Origin: Climacium dendroides
Taxonomy: Eukaryota > Streptophyta > Bryopsida > Hypnales > Climaciaceae
Reading direction: 5' to 3'
DNA: 64,000 nucleotides
NCBI GenBank assembly: GCA_950106755.1
Contig: OX467083.1
Location: 471,501 to 535,500, forward strand
The translations under genes and the position numbers were made by a program. Shown here one piece after another: positions 21,716-33,900 of this stretch. How positions within the stretch are numbered: the first letter of the stretch is position 1; each line of letters opens with the position of its first letter. The notes under the pieces were generated by a model that was given only the letters and a program-made list of their open reading frames with translations, ran no database searches and had not been told where the DNA came from.

Positions 21716-22174
21716 TCATTCAATGTCTACATCATCTTGAAAGTTGGAACACTGGTAAATGATGACCAAGCGATTATATCGCAATTGTTTCTGTCCTGAA
21801 CAATCACAACGCACAGGACCCCAAGGACTAGAAATCGATGGGGACAAATCAGCATCAGAGCTGAATGAGGAAATGTCACAACCCTCTGTGTCAGAACTCT
21901 CTACTAAGAAAACAGGTTTTCTAGGATCACGAGGCTTTGGGAAACTAATTCGGCTTCCCTTATCTTGCTCAAGCTCATCAGCAGCACGATCACACGCATC
22001 CATAATATCATCAAAACTCACCACATCCACTTCAGGTCCTAAATTGTCGCTTTCTATCATTGGAAGTGGCCTTGGCGTCTGTGTAACTCGCTCCTCCACA
22101 ATCTCCTGGCCCAAGACTTCAGATTCTGCATGCGAAGATGATGCCATGCTAGGATTCATGGCCGTCGTGTCCAT
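21716..22174 (-). CDS. Acidic protein ORF1 of element 1
   Basis: An open frame of 152 residues, first gene of the minus-strand set. It is rich in Asp, Glu and Ser. The block EVDVVSFDDIMDACDRAADELE aligns with ELVSFNDVMEATEFAVDAFE of the copy-2 ORF at 44925, and later VFLVESSDTE aligns with IFLESLDTE, so this is a real conserved protein rather than a chance frame. No known domain. It lies about 360 bp upstream of the ParB-like gene on the same strand; it could be a separate gene or a 5' exon of it. Confidence 0.6.
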   Translation of the reverse strand: MDTTAMNPSMASSSHAESEVLGQEIVEERVTQTPRPLPMIESDNLGPEVDVVSFDDIMDACDRAADELEQDKGSRISFPKPRDPRKPVFLVESSDTEGCDISSFSSDADLSPSISSPWGPVRCDCSGQKQLRYNRLVIIYQCSNFQDDVDIE

Positions 22175-22199
22175 CTATAAAGCATTCCACCAAACAATT

Positions 22200-22960
22200 T
22201 AATATTTGACATAATAATTAATGCAAAGAAATATGAATCAAGGGATGCTCCTCTAAAAGCTTTGGAAAGCAAAAAAAATTAAAAAATTAAAAAATTAAAA
22301 AAAATTAAAAAAAATTAAAATCTAATTTTTCTAAGGCAAAGTATTTTTAAAGAACACTATAAGTGTAGAAGCCAAGTGTCACCTATGCATTTCAATTGCT
22401 TCATCTCTTATTCAAGGAAATAATTAAGGAATTACTTTGATTATTATAGTGATGGTATCTAATAACAAACTTTATCCTTTGAACTTATCCCAATATAAAA
22501 TGAAAGAAAAATGAGGAAAAAATGAGATACATGAATGAATCTAAGTAAAGAAATTTACAATTTAGTTATTTACCCTAAACTATCTAAATATGTTTTCAAA
22601 ATAATAAAGACAAAAAATCTGTAGAAGCCTTTCAAAATTTCATACTTTAATATAATTTATTCAATGTGAAATTAATATACAATATGCATGCATAAAATTA
22701 GTCATTCTTAAAATTTTCATATCATTTTCAATGTTTGTTTTAATAAATTATGAACAACTGAAATTACATGTAGACATAAAATTATGTATCCTACTATATG
22801 AATTATTGTAATTTCAGTGAAATCTACTCAAATAATGAACTATTACACATATTTGCATGATGAGGAACATGTAATAGAAAATATCATTAAAAAAATCAAC
22901 ATTGGAAGGAAAACAATAAAAAAAAGGATATAATTCTAGTTTGGGTCCTCTCATGTGACG
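22200..22960. other. AT-rich stretch, no gene
   Basis: Very AT-rich with an AAAATT run at 22270-22320. Likely the promoter-side flank of the acidic ORF. Confidence 0.5.
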
Positions 22961-22968
22961 GATTCATG

Positions 22969-23037
22969 TGGTGTCTTCAGATTCCGTTTAATGCCCGTCG
23001 GATCCGACAAGGGTTATGGAAGAACTTGAAGACACCC
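22969..23037. repeat. Hairpin P3 (GTCGGATCCGAC core)
   Basis: GGTGTCTTCAGATTC pairs with GAACTTGAAGACACC around the perfect 12-bp palindrome GTCGGATCCGAC. Upstream of ORF1 of element 1. Confidence 0.75.
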
Positions 23038-23104
23038 TCAAAATTAGTCATCGAAGTGGTACTTGTATTCTATTTTTTATTTGACCCTCTCATGTGACGG
23101 AATA

Positions 23105-23178
23105 CAGGGGTAGCTGCAGCTACTTACTTGACCCTAGTCGGACCCGACGAGGATGCACTGCGATGCTCCCACTACCCG
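23105..23178. repeat. Hairpin P4 (GTCGGACCCGAC core)
   Basis: Weaker outer arms (GGGGTAGCTGC against GCTCCCACTACCC) around GTCGGACCCGAC. Confidence 0.55.
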
Positions 23179-23650
23179 TAGATTCTGACTTTTGGAAAAT
23201 AGATCGATTCAAATTAAATAATTCGGCTATCTCCAAAAATGAAATTCTTGGAATCTCCATTATGGAGTTTTCTTTTGTATATTTGCTACTCTCACCAAGA
23301 GGGAATATCTTGATTCCAAAGTCATCCAAACTACAACTAACACATCCTGATTTTTGTACTCAACAATGCAAGAGGTCACAAATCATCAACAAACTTAGGA
23401 ACCTAAGGTCACCAAATCCAAAACTAACTGAATCAAGAATTCAAGGAAGTAGTTCATCACATTATGAAATGGACAATGCCTGAACCCTACCTATTTGTAA
23501 ACAAAGCTAGTCACCAAATCCAATCCGAACACACATACGCATCTTGGACGCATCCCAAACGCAAGACAAAACAATTTGACTTCTCATGAACTGACGCTGC
23601 AGACAGAGCATGCATTGGTACCGAGGGAGGAACGTCTCAAATGACAGAAA

Positions 23651-23728
23651 GTGGGGGTATCTGGAGCATTGCGAGGGAACCCTGTCGGGTCCGACGGAGG
23701 TCGACAGGTTGCTCAAGATACCCCCCAA
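23651..23728. repeat. Hairpin P5 (GTCGGGTCCGAC core)
   Basis: TGGGGGTATCTGGAGCA pairs with TTGCTCAAGATACCCCCC around CTGTCGGGTCCGACGG. Confidence 0.75.
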
Positions 23729-23729
23729 A

Positions 23730-24540
23730 ACGGCCGCGGCATACTTTCGTTCTTCCGGACTCACAGACTGGACCCCGCCTTGGCCAGTGACGGTGTCGAC
23801 ACAATCCCGCCTCATTCCCTCACTTTCCGACCTGAATGTAACCCCTCGACCGCCACCGCGCCTCGCGTCACATTGATCCCCAGGGCTCGCTGGAGGAGAG
23901 CTTCGGAAGGGAACGGGAACGCTAGCGAAGGAACTGGGGTCGACCTGGCGGAGCTGGACACTCGCCCCAAGATTGCTTTCGCCGCGGGAGTCGCCGCAAG
24001 ATCAACTGGGCGCTGCGTATCGATACAAGACCAATCTTCCACGTCCGCCACCGATCAAGGCGACGGACTTCATATGGACAATTCAATTCACAACGTTGAC
24101 AAGCAGGACACCCAGGGGGCAAGACCCGCTCGGGTAGCACGAGGTTCCGCAGACACAAATATCAATGCAATCGGAAGCCGGGAATCTTGACAGACAAGTC
24201 CGCCTAGCGTGCATCGAAAGACGGTCATCGTTGCGTCGATGGATCTTGCACCGATTCGCCCCCCCCTCCCCTCACGCCACGAGACCCTGAGGGGCGCGGC
24301 AACGGTCTTCAGGGAGTCTCAGACGTCATGAGATTCTCACGCGGACAACGCTAACAACGCAGACAGGGACACACTTCAACCAAGACAGATAGGGACACGA
24401 CACCCACCTTCCAACCGCACTAATAATCCAAGTTTCAAACTTTCGTTTCCCAAGCAATGGGCGAATCACGCCCCCCGGATGCCCACCACCACCACTCATG
24501 TCCAACGATCACAATAGTACTAGGCGACATCGCAAAGAAG
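23730..24540. other. GC-rich stretch, no assigned gene
   Basis: Much richer in G+C and CpG than its surroundings. Frames of 78-179 codons occur on both strands (for example 23651-24190 plus, 23812-24051 minus) but show no recognisable domain and no counterpart in element 2. Confidence 0.4.
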
Positions 24541-24795
24541 TCGGGACCCGTAGGCACCGAGCAGATCATGCAACACAGTCGGGACCCGAGGCACCGAGCA
24601 GATCACACAACCACGACATGGACATGCAACACAGTCGGGACCTAGAGGCACCGAGCTGATCACCCAACCGCGCTCGCACTCTCCATGAGGATCTCGTGTA
24701 GGCACCTAACAGATCACCGGACCGCACTCTCCCTGAGGATCCCGTGTAGGCACCGAGCAGATCACCCAACCGCACTCTCCCTGAGGATCCCGTAA
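24541..24795. repeat. Tandem repeat with GGCACCGAGCAGATCAC unit
   Basis: Five or more diverged units of roughly 38-60 bp, each with TAGGCACCGAGCAGATCAC and often CGGGACCCG or CTCTCCCTGAGGATCCCGT. Lies within the hairpin-bearing region of element 1. Confidence 0.7.
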
Positions 24796-24960
24796 AAGGT
24801 AGCAACAAGCTCTGAAGGACCCTTCCCCCAGGAAACTATAACAAGGCTGGTGAGCCAAGATCAATGCTCAGACTCAGACTACCAATGATCTCTCAGACTC
24901 TCAATAGTGGTCTCGAAGTAGGGGTTCACATCTGAATTTGCCTTCGGGGACAAAATACAA

Positions 24961-25030
24961 GGGTAACCGGAGATCACCGCAGGACCCCTGTTGGGTCCGA
25001 CGCTTGTCCGCAGGTACCTCGATCGACTAC
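24961..25030. repeat. Degenerate hairpin P6 (TTGGGTCCGAC core)
   Basis: Core CTGTTGGGTCCGACG with weak arms. Recognised mainly by the core and position. Confidence 0.45.
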
Positions 25031-25199
25031 GGGAATCAGTTCACAATGTAGTCCAAGCTACCTCCACACCCACTCAGATTGAACAAAAGAGAAGTTCATG
25101 CTATCTAGAATCGTACCTGCAAACTTGCATCTTGATTCTCGCGTTCCAATGCTTCCTCAAAATCTTCCTCTAGTGGGCGGCTTCGAGTTCTCCTACGAG

Positions 25200-26480
25200 G
25201 TTGACCTTTGCTGGGGCGCTACAAGGTCGACATCATCAGAAATTTTAAATTTCGACTATGCAATTTCAAGTTGTGAACGAATTGAGAATAAGAAAGAATG
25301 CCGTTTTGAATTCCAAGCAAGAGTAGATTGATCAAAGTTGCCGGAGGTGTGCTGCAAGCTTCACTTCGGGCTGCAGGCCTTGATACTAGTGGTGAGGGGT
25401 GGACTCTTGTGGCAAAATCGTCTCCAGACGTTGAAGATAGGAGAATTCCAAAAAAAGCTACTAGAATTCTATTTTCGAAATGGATGTAGCATGGCTTCTG
25501 GAAAGTTGCAACTAGACAACTGGTCCCGAGAAAGAGACGGTACAGTTGTAGAGTTTGGGTTTCCTTTAACCCAAAAGTGACATGAGATATTCGGGATCCA
25601 AAAACATCCTTGCTTTTGAAGCTATGCGGACCTAAATTTCTTCAAGTTATACAAATCTCAACCATACAATCTCGTAGTAAACATGTTTTAGATGACGTGC
25701 ACAAAACTTGAAGTCAATTGGTCGCATAGATTGCGAGATCATAATGATTAAGTGTTGAAAATGAATGCTGAAATTTTTCCCAAAACACATTTGGAGGTGA
25801 AATTTGATTTCTAAACCTACTGAAATGAAAGAAATTTACAGTACAAAGTGATTTAAAACTACTATACAAACACATTGGTGAAAAAAAAATTCATGAAATT
25901 GAGTCATGGTGTCTAAAAAACAGCTTCGAACTGCCAAAAAATAGTCAAAAAAAGTGCAAAAACCACATCTAGGGCTGAACCTCTCCCCACTAGAATGCTT
26001 CTCAGTCACTCAATTCTTCTTGGATTGACATGAAATTTTAGCCGCACAAACTAGACTTGTAGGCACAACTTTCCCAATAAGTTTTATTGAAAACGGACTT
26101 TGTACGAAGAAGATATAAGCCACCAAAGTTCACTGTACTCCAAAAATGACAGGGTTTAGAACTTCGAATTGCTCCCAAACATTCCAAACAACTTGGATTG
26201 ACATGAAAATTTTACCACAATAACTAGACTTCAAGAAAAACAAATCAAAACAAATTTCAATGAAAACAAATCATTAATGAAGAAGATACAAGTCCCTGAA
26301 GTTGCAGCCCTAAAATGCAATTTTGTGAACTTTTGCAAAGCTGTGCTCTTTGATTGGCTACTAAAGAAACAACACATCTTTGATTGATTTGAAAATTTAA
26401 CCACATAAACAAGAAGAATAAGTGCAACTTCTCCAATAAGTTTTAGTAGATTTGAACCTTGGATGGAGAAGTTATAGTAG
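25200..26480. repeat. Non-coding region with diverged ~170-190-bp tandem units
   Basis: Units starting near 26019, 26190 and 26378 share TTGGATTGACATGAAAATTTTA and an AACTAGACTT block. No gene is seen between 25040 and 26830. Confidence 0.5.
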
Positions 26481-26832
26481 ACTTAAAATTGTGTGAGGAC
26501 ACTTTTTGTCCTCCGTGACACTTTGGGACCCGAGGCTCGTGAACTCACCCATCTTTGCGATTCCGAGTTTCCCGCTTGATGGAAAAGAATGACAAAGTGA
26601 TAATAAACCACATAAGCTAGTAGGTTCTCAGATTGCACACCTAAGAGCTGAAACTTCATTTTGGAGAAGTGAGACGGCCTGGAATATTTTTTACATCTAA
26701 TTCCAACATATTGCAAAGCATTGAAAGGGTAAGAGTTGGTCCGTAGAATCTTACTAGTAAAAGTTGATCGCCTTCTGAGATGCCTTGCAAGCTTGTCATG
26801 CCCTCATCAGTTGTCTTCGTCCATTCTAACTC

Positions 26833-27069
26833 CTACACTTCTCGATCCATTTCTCCACCACTGCCTCCACTTTCAAAACGAAGATGTTTTTGAAGTTCTA
26901 TCTGCGACGACTGGCCTATCTTGGACGAAGTTTTCTTTGAGCGAGTCATTCTAGATCGTCTAAGTGACTTCTGAGATGAGAAATAAAGAGAAATACGTCT
27001 CTTCCATTTGTTTCTATGGTCTGGAACTACGTCTGTAAATCTATCACAATTTGTAAGCATGAATACCAC
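26833..27069 (-). CDS. Small basic ORF divergent from the element 1 transposase
   Basis: The frame contains LYFSSQKSLRRSRMTRSK followed by LQKHLRFESGGSGGE. The same protein pattern (NFFSSAKALKRSRMTR, then LRRVLRYETG) is at 40410-40751 in element 2, also divergent from a transposase. Conservation of sequence and placement supports a real exon; its true ends and start are uncertain (a candidate ATG is at 26949). It begins about 700-820 bp from the transposase ATG, so a shared bidirectional promoter region is likely. Function unknown; the Arg/Lys-rich start could bind DNA. Confidence 0.5.
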   Translation of the reverse strand: MVFMLTNCDRFTDVVPDHRNKWKRRISLYFSSQKSLRRSRMTRSKKTSSKIGQSSQIELQKHLRFESGGSGGEMDREV

Positions 27070-30000
27070 TACATAAGCCTCAGAGGTCTCAATCGATGAA
27101 AAGCATGGTGTCTATGTTAAACGCTGCAGATGGAAAGACATGAAAGAAGGAGATGTAGAGCCTATTTATTTAACGTTACCAACTAGGTTTGTTCACTCAA
27201 AGTCTCAAACGGCCTTGGAAGATTAGGGTTGGGAGAACTACCGCCTTTTTATTTGAATATTATGGACAGCCCACTTAACATTTGATGAGCCGTCTTCTAA
27301 TTCTAACACCTTATTAGATTCTGTATCTTTTACTCTAGGATATAAGACTGACACATTTGAATGAGCGATCTCTTTCACGCATTTTGTCAGAGCTGCCTTC
27401 ATTCATAAATATATTTTTTTAACAAACCTTTTATTGAACACGGCTACAACGGTAGACTCATAAATTTTTGTTTTTTGAATGAAACTTCTTCCAGAGTTGT
27501 GACATCCCATTTATTTCACTAAATTCTATTGAAAGCAACAATATTTGAACTAAATGACAGCTCTGCCATATGAATAATTTTTACACCTACTGACAACTAC
27601 ACTTCACCAAACAATTTGTACTTTTGGAATGGTATTGGTAGAATTGAAACAACATAATTTGTGTTTACTATATAGTACCTCACATCTTCTAGCTTCTGTC
27701 TTTATAGTTCAAGACTTCAATGTATCTCTTGCTTCTAAATCGTTTGTTTTGCACTGCTGTTTTATCACCATGGCTTGCATTAGAGTAGACGGTCATGCAA
27801 TTCCAGTGGTGTTTCCGTTGGCTGGTGGAAATCAAGCGAGAGTATCTAGTCATCTTCTACATGTATGTTTCAAGTTTGTTGAGTCTTCAATCTACATAGA
27901 AGAAGAGAGGAAGTCTGAATGTAGTGAGAACATGGAGTTTGTTCCTATTACAAAGAGTGAGGATGAGGATGGAGTTTGTTGGTTCCTTCCTTTAGGCAAC
28001 TATAGAGCTTATGGTCTTCCTTTGTCCATTCAAAATACATCCACGCAGATGGTCAATCGCCAATCCGATAACTCCACTGTAGATATGCCGTATGTCACAA
28101 GTGCAATCTCTCCTCGACCTCTTGAGAGCGAATTTCCAAGTCCTAATCCAAGTACTTTTCTATGCGCTGTAAAGATTGAGAAATTGGACTCTGTAATAGA
28201 TTTGTCAAGTGAATCAGAAGGAGAGTCACCTGACGTTACTGTCCGTAAGAAACCGCCATCCATTGGAAATAATGTTGATAGTCGTGAGATTTTTCATTCC
28301 TTTTCGGACACCCAAACCAATACTTCTACACAGTCTCCATTGTCTCGTCCTCCATTATATCCGCCTACACTTGATAGGAAAAGCATAATGGAATGCTTGA
28401 AGAATTTGAAGAGCATGCATAGATCTAGGAACGAACTGTCCACAATAGATTTGAATGCCATCAAGCACCATCAAGTTGGGTTTCTTCCACCAATCTTCAA
28501 TGGGGATGTCATCTTCGAGTTGCCTCCATGCCGCACGTGGCCATCTTCATCGGCTGCTAGGAATTTGGAGGGGATGAACAAACGTTATGATGGACATGTG
28601 TGGTGTAAGGTACAAACTACCAATATTCATAACCCTGATAAGTTGAAATTCCGGAAGTCCTATTGCGTTGGTCATCTTGTTTGTGTGAATCCTGATTGTG
28701 AATATGTGAAGAGAGCTAGTAAGCGCAATGAGACAGAGTGGAGTGGATATACAGTGTCTCCATTTGTAGTAGGCGACAATCCTTCTAAGGATTGTACGTT
28801 AGTTTGCAAACTTTGCAAAGAGACTCCAAAGTGTCTAAAGCAATGTAAGGCTAGAATATACTATTGCTATAGTGAGGTTCCTAAAGTGACAAGGGTTGCA
28901 ATTCATCTTGGATATCATTCTCATCCAGTAGCAAAAGGCATGTATAAAGATTCTGTAGACAAGATTTGCGAACTCATTGCAGAGCAAGTGGCAAAAACCC
29001 CTACTGCCACAAACTCTGCCATTGCTCTCTCTGCAAGCAAAGATTTCCTCACGACATATTTGTTTCGTAATGGAGAGGGAGAGAAAGAGATGTTGAAGGA
29101 TGAAGAGCTAAAAGTGGTTATGGATCGTTTCCAGTACCTAAGCAGTCCCAACATTAGAAACGTCATATCCTCATTTCGCTCAAACAACTATGGAGGCATC
29201 ATCGACAATATAATGATGATGAAGAAACAGTCAAAATTTGAATTCATTCACGACGGCGTCTTTCCTGGCCAAGGAAAGGAGAAGGTGTTCATTTTCAAGA
29301 TGCTCACTGAGGGACTTGGAAGTGGTGTGGACCTAGTGAAACGCATGCAACTTGGTGGAAATCTTCAGAATGCATGGATGATGTTCGACCACGTCAAGCG
29401 TGTAAAAGAGTGGACGACAATGGCTTGCCATGTGTATGATCCAGATTACAAGAGGGTCATGACCATTGGAATTTGTGATATGCAATCAGAAGATACCGAG
29501 ATTCAGGTTCTCTTTTGGAAGTGCTTGAATGCTGTAATGTCGCGACACGGAGTTGAAAACCCGAATTTTAAAGGATTTATGGCTGATAGTGCTATGGCCA
29601 ATTGGAATGCCGTACGAATTGTATACGGAAGTGGTTTTGCAGATCAGAAAATGGAGAACAGGGAAAGAACATGCTTATTGCATTGGAGTACTTCACTCCA
29701 AAAACACACACAGAAGTACATTAAAGAAGCGTTTCAACAGCAGCACACTTTACTTTGTAAACAGTACAAAGATGCAAAGTCCATGGAGGAAGCAAAAAAC
29801 AAATACTTGGCAATTCGGTCATGGTGGTTGTCGTCAGGAGCCACTACTAAAGATGCTCTTCACTACTTAGAACATTAGCTTGCCTTTTGGCATTTTCGAT
29901 ATAGGCAATAGGGAGGATTCATGCAAATGGTAAGTCAATTTCCTTGGACACCTTCTATCTTTGAAATTCCATTCGCAAATTTTATTTATTTTTAATTCAA

Positions 30001-30243
30001 AAAAATTTAGAAAAATAATTCATATTTATATAATTTACTTAGAATGTCGATTCGATTTCCTAAATCATTCCTTTAAGAAAAATAGAAATGTTAAGGACTG
30101 ATTCAAAGTTGGTGTATAAAGAAGGACAATAAATACATCCATCAAATAGGAGTTGTATACATTAGATGAATTTTAGCATCTTAGAAAAAATTATCATTTT
30201 TTTTCAAAAAATTTCACAAAAAATTAGTGTACAAATCTAAAGT

Positions 30244-30324
30244 GGAGGTAAGAGGAGGGACCTTCAATACCCCCTTCGGATCCGACGGGGCTATATTGGA
30301 TCCTTCTAAGTACCCTTACTTTGG
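30244..30324. repeat. Hairpin P7 in the transposase intron
   Basis: GGAGGTAAGAGGAGGGACC pairs with GGATCCTTCTAAGTACCC around CTTCGGATCCGACGGGG. Confidence 0.7.
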
Positions 30325-30528
30325 GTTCATGTTTGAGGAATTCGGACAAAAAATTGAAAAAAATTGAAAAAAAAATGTGATGATTGTTGGGGTGACATAA
30401 AATCCCTAATTTAGATGTAAGGGGTTCATTTTTTGCCTCCAATAAAACATTGAGTAAAGGTGTTTTGAATTTGTATTTTTGTTTCAGGTTTAGGAAGAAT
30501 TTTGAATTTTACCCCCTAAACCAAAAAC

Positions 30529-30604
30529 GAGGGTAGTAATAGAAATACCTGAGACCCTTGTCGGATTCGACGGGGGTATTTGAAGTCCTTATTAACACCA
30601 TCAC
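30529..30604. repeat. Hairpin P8 in the transposase intron
   Basis: Core TTGTCGGATTCGACGGGG with arms GGGTAGTAATA and TATTAACACC-type pairing. It ends 109 bp before the exon 2 acceptor. Confidence 0.6.
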
Positions 30605-32109
30605 TTTATATTTATGGACTTATAAATATTCATTTGTATCTCTGAGGGTTTTTGAAGATGGTATGAAATATTGAATCACCAAAGCGTAATATTTGAGTGG
30701 TTTCATTTTCAGGATTTGAGTTTGGAGGAACTTGCAGATATGCCTTCATGCAATTTGTCAGAAACTGTGCACAACAAGTGGCTTCAAATGTCTGGGAACA
30801 AAGGAAACAATCTCTTTGACGCCACATGTGATGACAGTATTTGTGCATGGATGCAAATGACAAATTACCGAGCGTACTTGAAGGGACACGCTTCTGGATC
30901 TGGTCCGTCGAAAGGAGAGCTAAAGTTGAGAGCAACAAGACGTAGTGGTGATCCTAAGAAAATTGCAGAGGCTTTGAATTCATTGCCTGGTTCTGAAGGT
31001 GTTGGAACTCGCATTCCACATTTAGAAGGAGAAGAGGTTTTTGGGAGCACAAAGAGGAAGTTAGACGTTCCCATTGGCGATGCAGGGGACTCGCATAGAC
31101 CTGATAAAGTTAACTTTTCCCAACCTCGTGTTCGGACATGGTCCACGACAGCGTCAATAGAATCTTCAGGAGATAAAGGTAAGCAACCTCAAGTGAACAC
31201 TCCGACACATGTTACGGTTACGTTTGAAAGTGATTGTGATACATCGAAATGGCACATTGCAAGGATTAGTCACAAGTCCAATGCAAAATGTTATGCTCAA
31301 CAACGAGATTCAAACATCACTTGCAAGGCAAAGATTGCCAAAGGTCGGAAGGGAACCCCTGCTCCAACCTATAGTGGAAGAAAGATAGATTACGGGACCA
31401 AGAAAGAAATAGTGGCAGACTTTTGGTTCTGTGCAGATGACATTGAACGGTGCGTCAAGGGTAACAAACGGAGGTGGGTTATAGAGTGGCCGGCGGTTCC
31501 TGAAGTATGACCAATCTTAACAGGAACAAATCTTACCCGAGAGGAGACGTTATTGTTGCAGCATGCTGGATTTCGACTTCAAGAGCGTTCTGTGTTATCT
31601 CCTCGACGACTATTCAGTATGTCTAAAATATTTGAGACTGTGGTATATGACGAACCAGTTCCAAAAGACGCACACGTATATCCAACTGTACGAAACAGTC
31701 GTACTATTCGCCGAATTACAAATGCACCTACAATTGAACAACGCAACAAGTGGGAGAGTGCTGGCAACATCAAAGGAGAGATATTGGGAGTGACGTTGTT
31801 ACCATTTCCTGGTTTAGGAGCGATTGTTTCACTACAAACTAGGGTTGAACCAAATTCAAATGTATATCGAATTACTGTGGGCATGTATCCATCGTGCACG
31901 TGTCCTAACTTTACTTCTATGGCAGTTTCAGCAATAGGAGGTCGACAGCAGTATGTGAATTGCAAGCATTTGTATTATCTTTTCCGGTACTTTTGCAAAA
32001 TGGACATAAATGAGGACAAGTTCATCCATGCACCAAGCTATAGCTTCAACGAGTTGAAGCTTATTTTAGTTAAGGTGGGGATAATAAGAATGCTAGAATA
32101 AGAGCAGGC

Positions 32110-32940
32110 ACTAGTTGAAAGTACTGTAATGGTATGATAGAAGACAAAATTTCATAGAATTCTAAATATTTTCTATTTACTAAGGAAGTTATCATTTTCT
32201 TACAAAATTTATCATTTTGTTCATTTCCTCTTTCCACTTGTAGTTTGGATTTCATTAATATTGATTCCAAGACTTCAATCATTATGTTTTTATTTGGAAG
32301 TTTGATTGCTTTGTCATTATTTTTTGAAGTATACTATGTGTTCATTGAAGTAAATTTTTTTATGTTGGTGATCACTTCATTAAAAAGGATTAATGCAGCA
32401 AGAGGTCCAAGAGACTTAAACATGAAGGCATGGATTCTTTATCTCTACTTTTTTTGGATCATTGTTGCAAACTATAAACCACACTTATGCAAGCATTCAT
32501 GGTAGTTTGTTAGCACAGAATATCGATGAGTGCTGAAAATAGAGAAGAGTGCCTAAACCAATGTTCCCCAGCTCCTATTCATATGTCCCATACCGATTGG
32601 CATTGCGGATTGCACCAATATAAAAGGTGTAATATCCGGTAGTCAGGTGTTGTAGAGGACTATTTAGGGAATAGACTTTCTCAATCATCTTGAGGAGAAT
32701 TATATTCCCAACACTCCTGTGATTTTGTTTAAAAAATTAAATGAAGCTTATACAAAGGATTCAAGTAGCACTTAATATATTTTTTAATCCACAGTCATAG
32801 GATAAGTGGTTATAGGTCCTAAATTTAGCTTTAATAGGAACTAAAACCCATTTTTTTTCTGAGGTACGCTTTCTCCTAAAATCCTAAACAATGACTTTCA
32901 TTCTCACCATGCGGTGGATTTTTCTAAAAGAGAATAATAA
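32110..32940. other. 3' flank of the transposase, no gene
   Basis: AT-rich. A copy of the subterminal motif (ATCCACAGTCATAGG) is at 32789, ahead of the main one at 32960. Confidence 0.5.
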
Positions 32941-32959
32941 ATTTCCAAAATATTTACTC

Positions 32960-33146
32960 ATCCACGGTCATGGGGTGCACGGATATAGGTCCCAAATTCA
33001 ACATAAACAACCAAAAAAATTGAATTTTTTGAATTCTTTTAGCAAAAAAAAATTTTATTAAACCAAAAATGAGAAATTTCTGGCTCCCCGCTTCCCGCTC
33101 GCTGCTCACAGGCTCACGGCTCCAGGCTCGCACGCTAGCGTCGTTG
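32960..33146 (-). repeat. Right terminal inverted repeat of element 1
   Basis: Read toward the end: ATCCACGGTCATGGG, then after an AT-rich spacer TTCCCGCTCGCTGCTCAC, GGCTCACGGCTCCAGGCTCG, CACGCTAGCGTCGTTG. This is the reverse complement of the block order at 12458-12600, with spacer differences. Confidence 0.75.
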
Positions 33147-33155
33147 TTTGAATGA
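33147..33155. repeat. Right 9-bp target-site duplication of element 1
   Basis: TTTGAATGA, identical to 12449-12457. Confidence 0.75.
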
Positions 33156-33900
33156 GAATATTGTACGAAAACATACTTGGGGGGAAGAAAAGACCAATAC
33201 ATTTCATATCATGTCATTTAATTCAACTTGTCAAATTTTATCCTTCTATGAATTTCTTCCATTTTGCAATCCTCCTTTGTGCCATTTTCACGGAATAATC
33301 GCCATTTTCTTGAAATTTTTCATATTGGTGAATATTTGAGTGCTAATAGATACAAGTTATGGATTGTTAAAATGACATTATGACTCCACTCTATGGATAA
33401 TTTTGTAAGAACCAACTTACCAAGATTTTTAAAGTACAAACCCTAAATCCTAAAACCCAAACTCTAAAATGTAAAATCTAAACCGTAAACTAATTTCTAC
33501 TTCAAAGAACCAACTTACCAAGATTTTTGAGATAAATTTCTATACAATAGCTAGCATGTAAAGTACTTCCTAATTTTTTCAAAATACTTTTATTTAGTAA
33601 ATTAAATGCCCAAGAATAATGTTCTCACATATATTTTATTTTAAAAAAAATTCTTTTTAAGAAGTAGAAATGAAGAGGGTTTTGGTACTAGTGTTATAAG
33701 TTGTTTAGTGGCAAGGGGAACATAATGACCTTTGATCTAGGATTTCATGATTTAAAAAGATTATATTTCTACTAAAGAGGTATATTTTTGGCCCTTATGT
33801 CAAAAAAATTTATGAAATGTACTCAAATTGAATTTATAAGCACAAATCCATTCCTCGCTCTATAGACATTTGCCCTTTGGGGCTTGAAGGAAAGGCATCA
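33156..33900. other. AT-rich flank, no gene
   Basis: Contains degenerate CCCTAAA-like words at 33441-33490. Nothing else seen. Confidence 0.5.

Larger units (their letters stand above)
27770..32101 (+). pseudogene. MULE transposase with zinc-binding N-terminal domain, DDE core and SWIM finger (element 1)
   Basis: Exons 27770-29929 and 30713-32101 join in phase (ATG|GTAAGT ... TTTTCAG|GAT), about 1180 codons. From the ATG: a SUMO-interacting-like VIDLSSESEGES near residue 143; a CxxC/HxH zinc region with CVNPDCEYV and HLGYHSHP (about 300-380), like the WRKY/GCM-type fingers of MULE transposases; MMFDHVKRVKEW with the probable first catalytic Asp (540); GFMADSAMANWNAV with the second (606); LLHWSTSL; and a C-terminal SWIM finger (CTCPNF ... 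NCKHLYYLF). Three in-frame stops (two TAG near the end of exon 1, TGA at 31508) each align with Trp in copy 2, so this copy is inactivated by point mutation only. MULE transposases cut at terminal inverted repeats and give 9-bp duplications, as seen here. Confidence 0.8.
12458..33146. mobile_element. Large Mutator-like element, copy 1 (~20.7 kb), carrying ParB-like and methyltransferase-like genes
   Basis: The ends are inverted relative to each other: 12466-12480 and 33126-33140 share GCTAGCGTG-T/C-GAGCC, then GTGAGC-rich sequence, GAGCGGGAA, and an inner block with ATGACCGTGGAT. Exact 9-bp TTTGAATGA duplications lie outside both ends. Inside, from right to left: a MULE transposase with SWIM finger (plus strand), then on the minus strand a small ORF, hairpins and tandem repeats, an acidic ORF, a ParB-like gene and a methyltransferase-like gene. 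A ~3.4-kb CCGGA-rich element sits between the last two. Copy 2 at 36.8-54.2 kb repeats this order in mirror image, which supports treating it as one unit. Confidence 0.75.

Noticed and set aside
23651..24190. 179-residue ORF in the GC-rich region
   Set aside because: No recognisable domain, an overlapping antisense frame of similar quality, and no counterpart in element 2.
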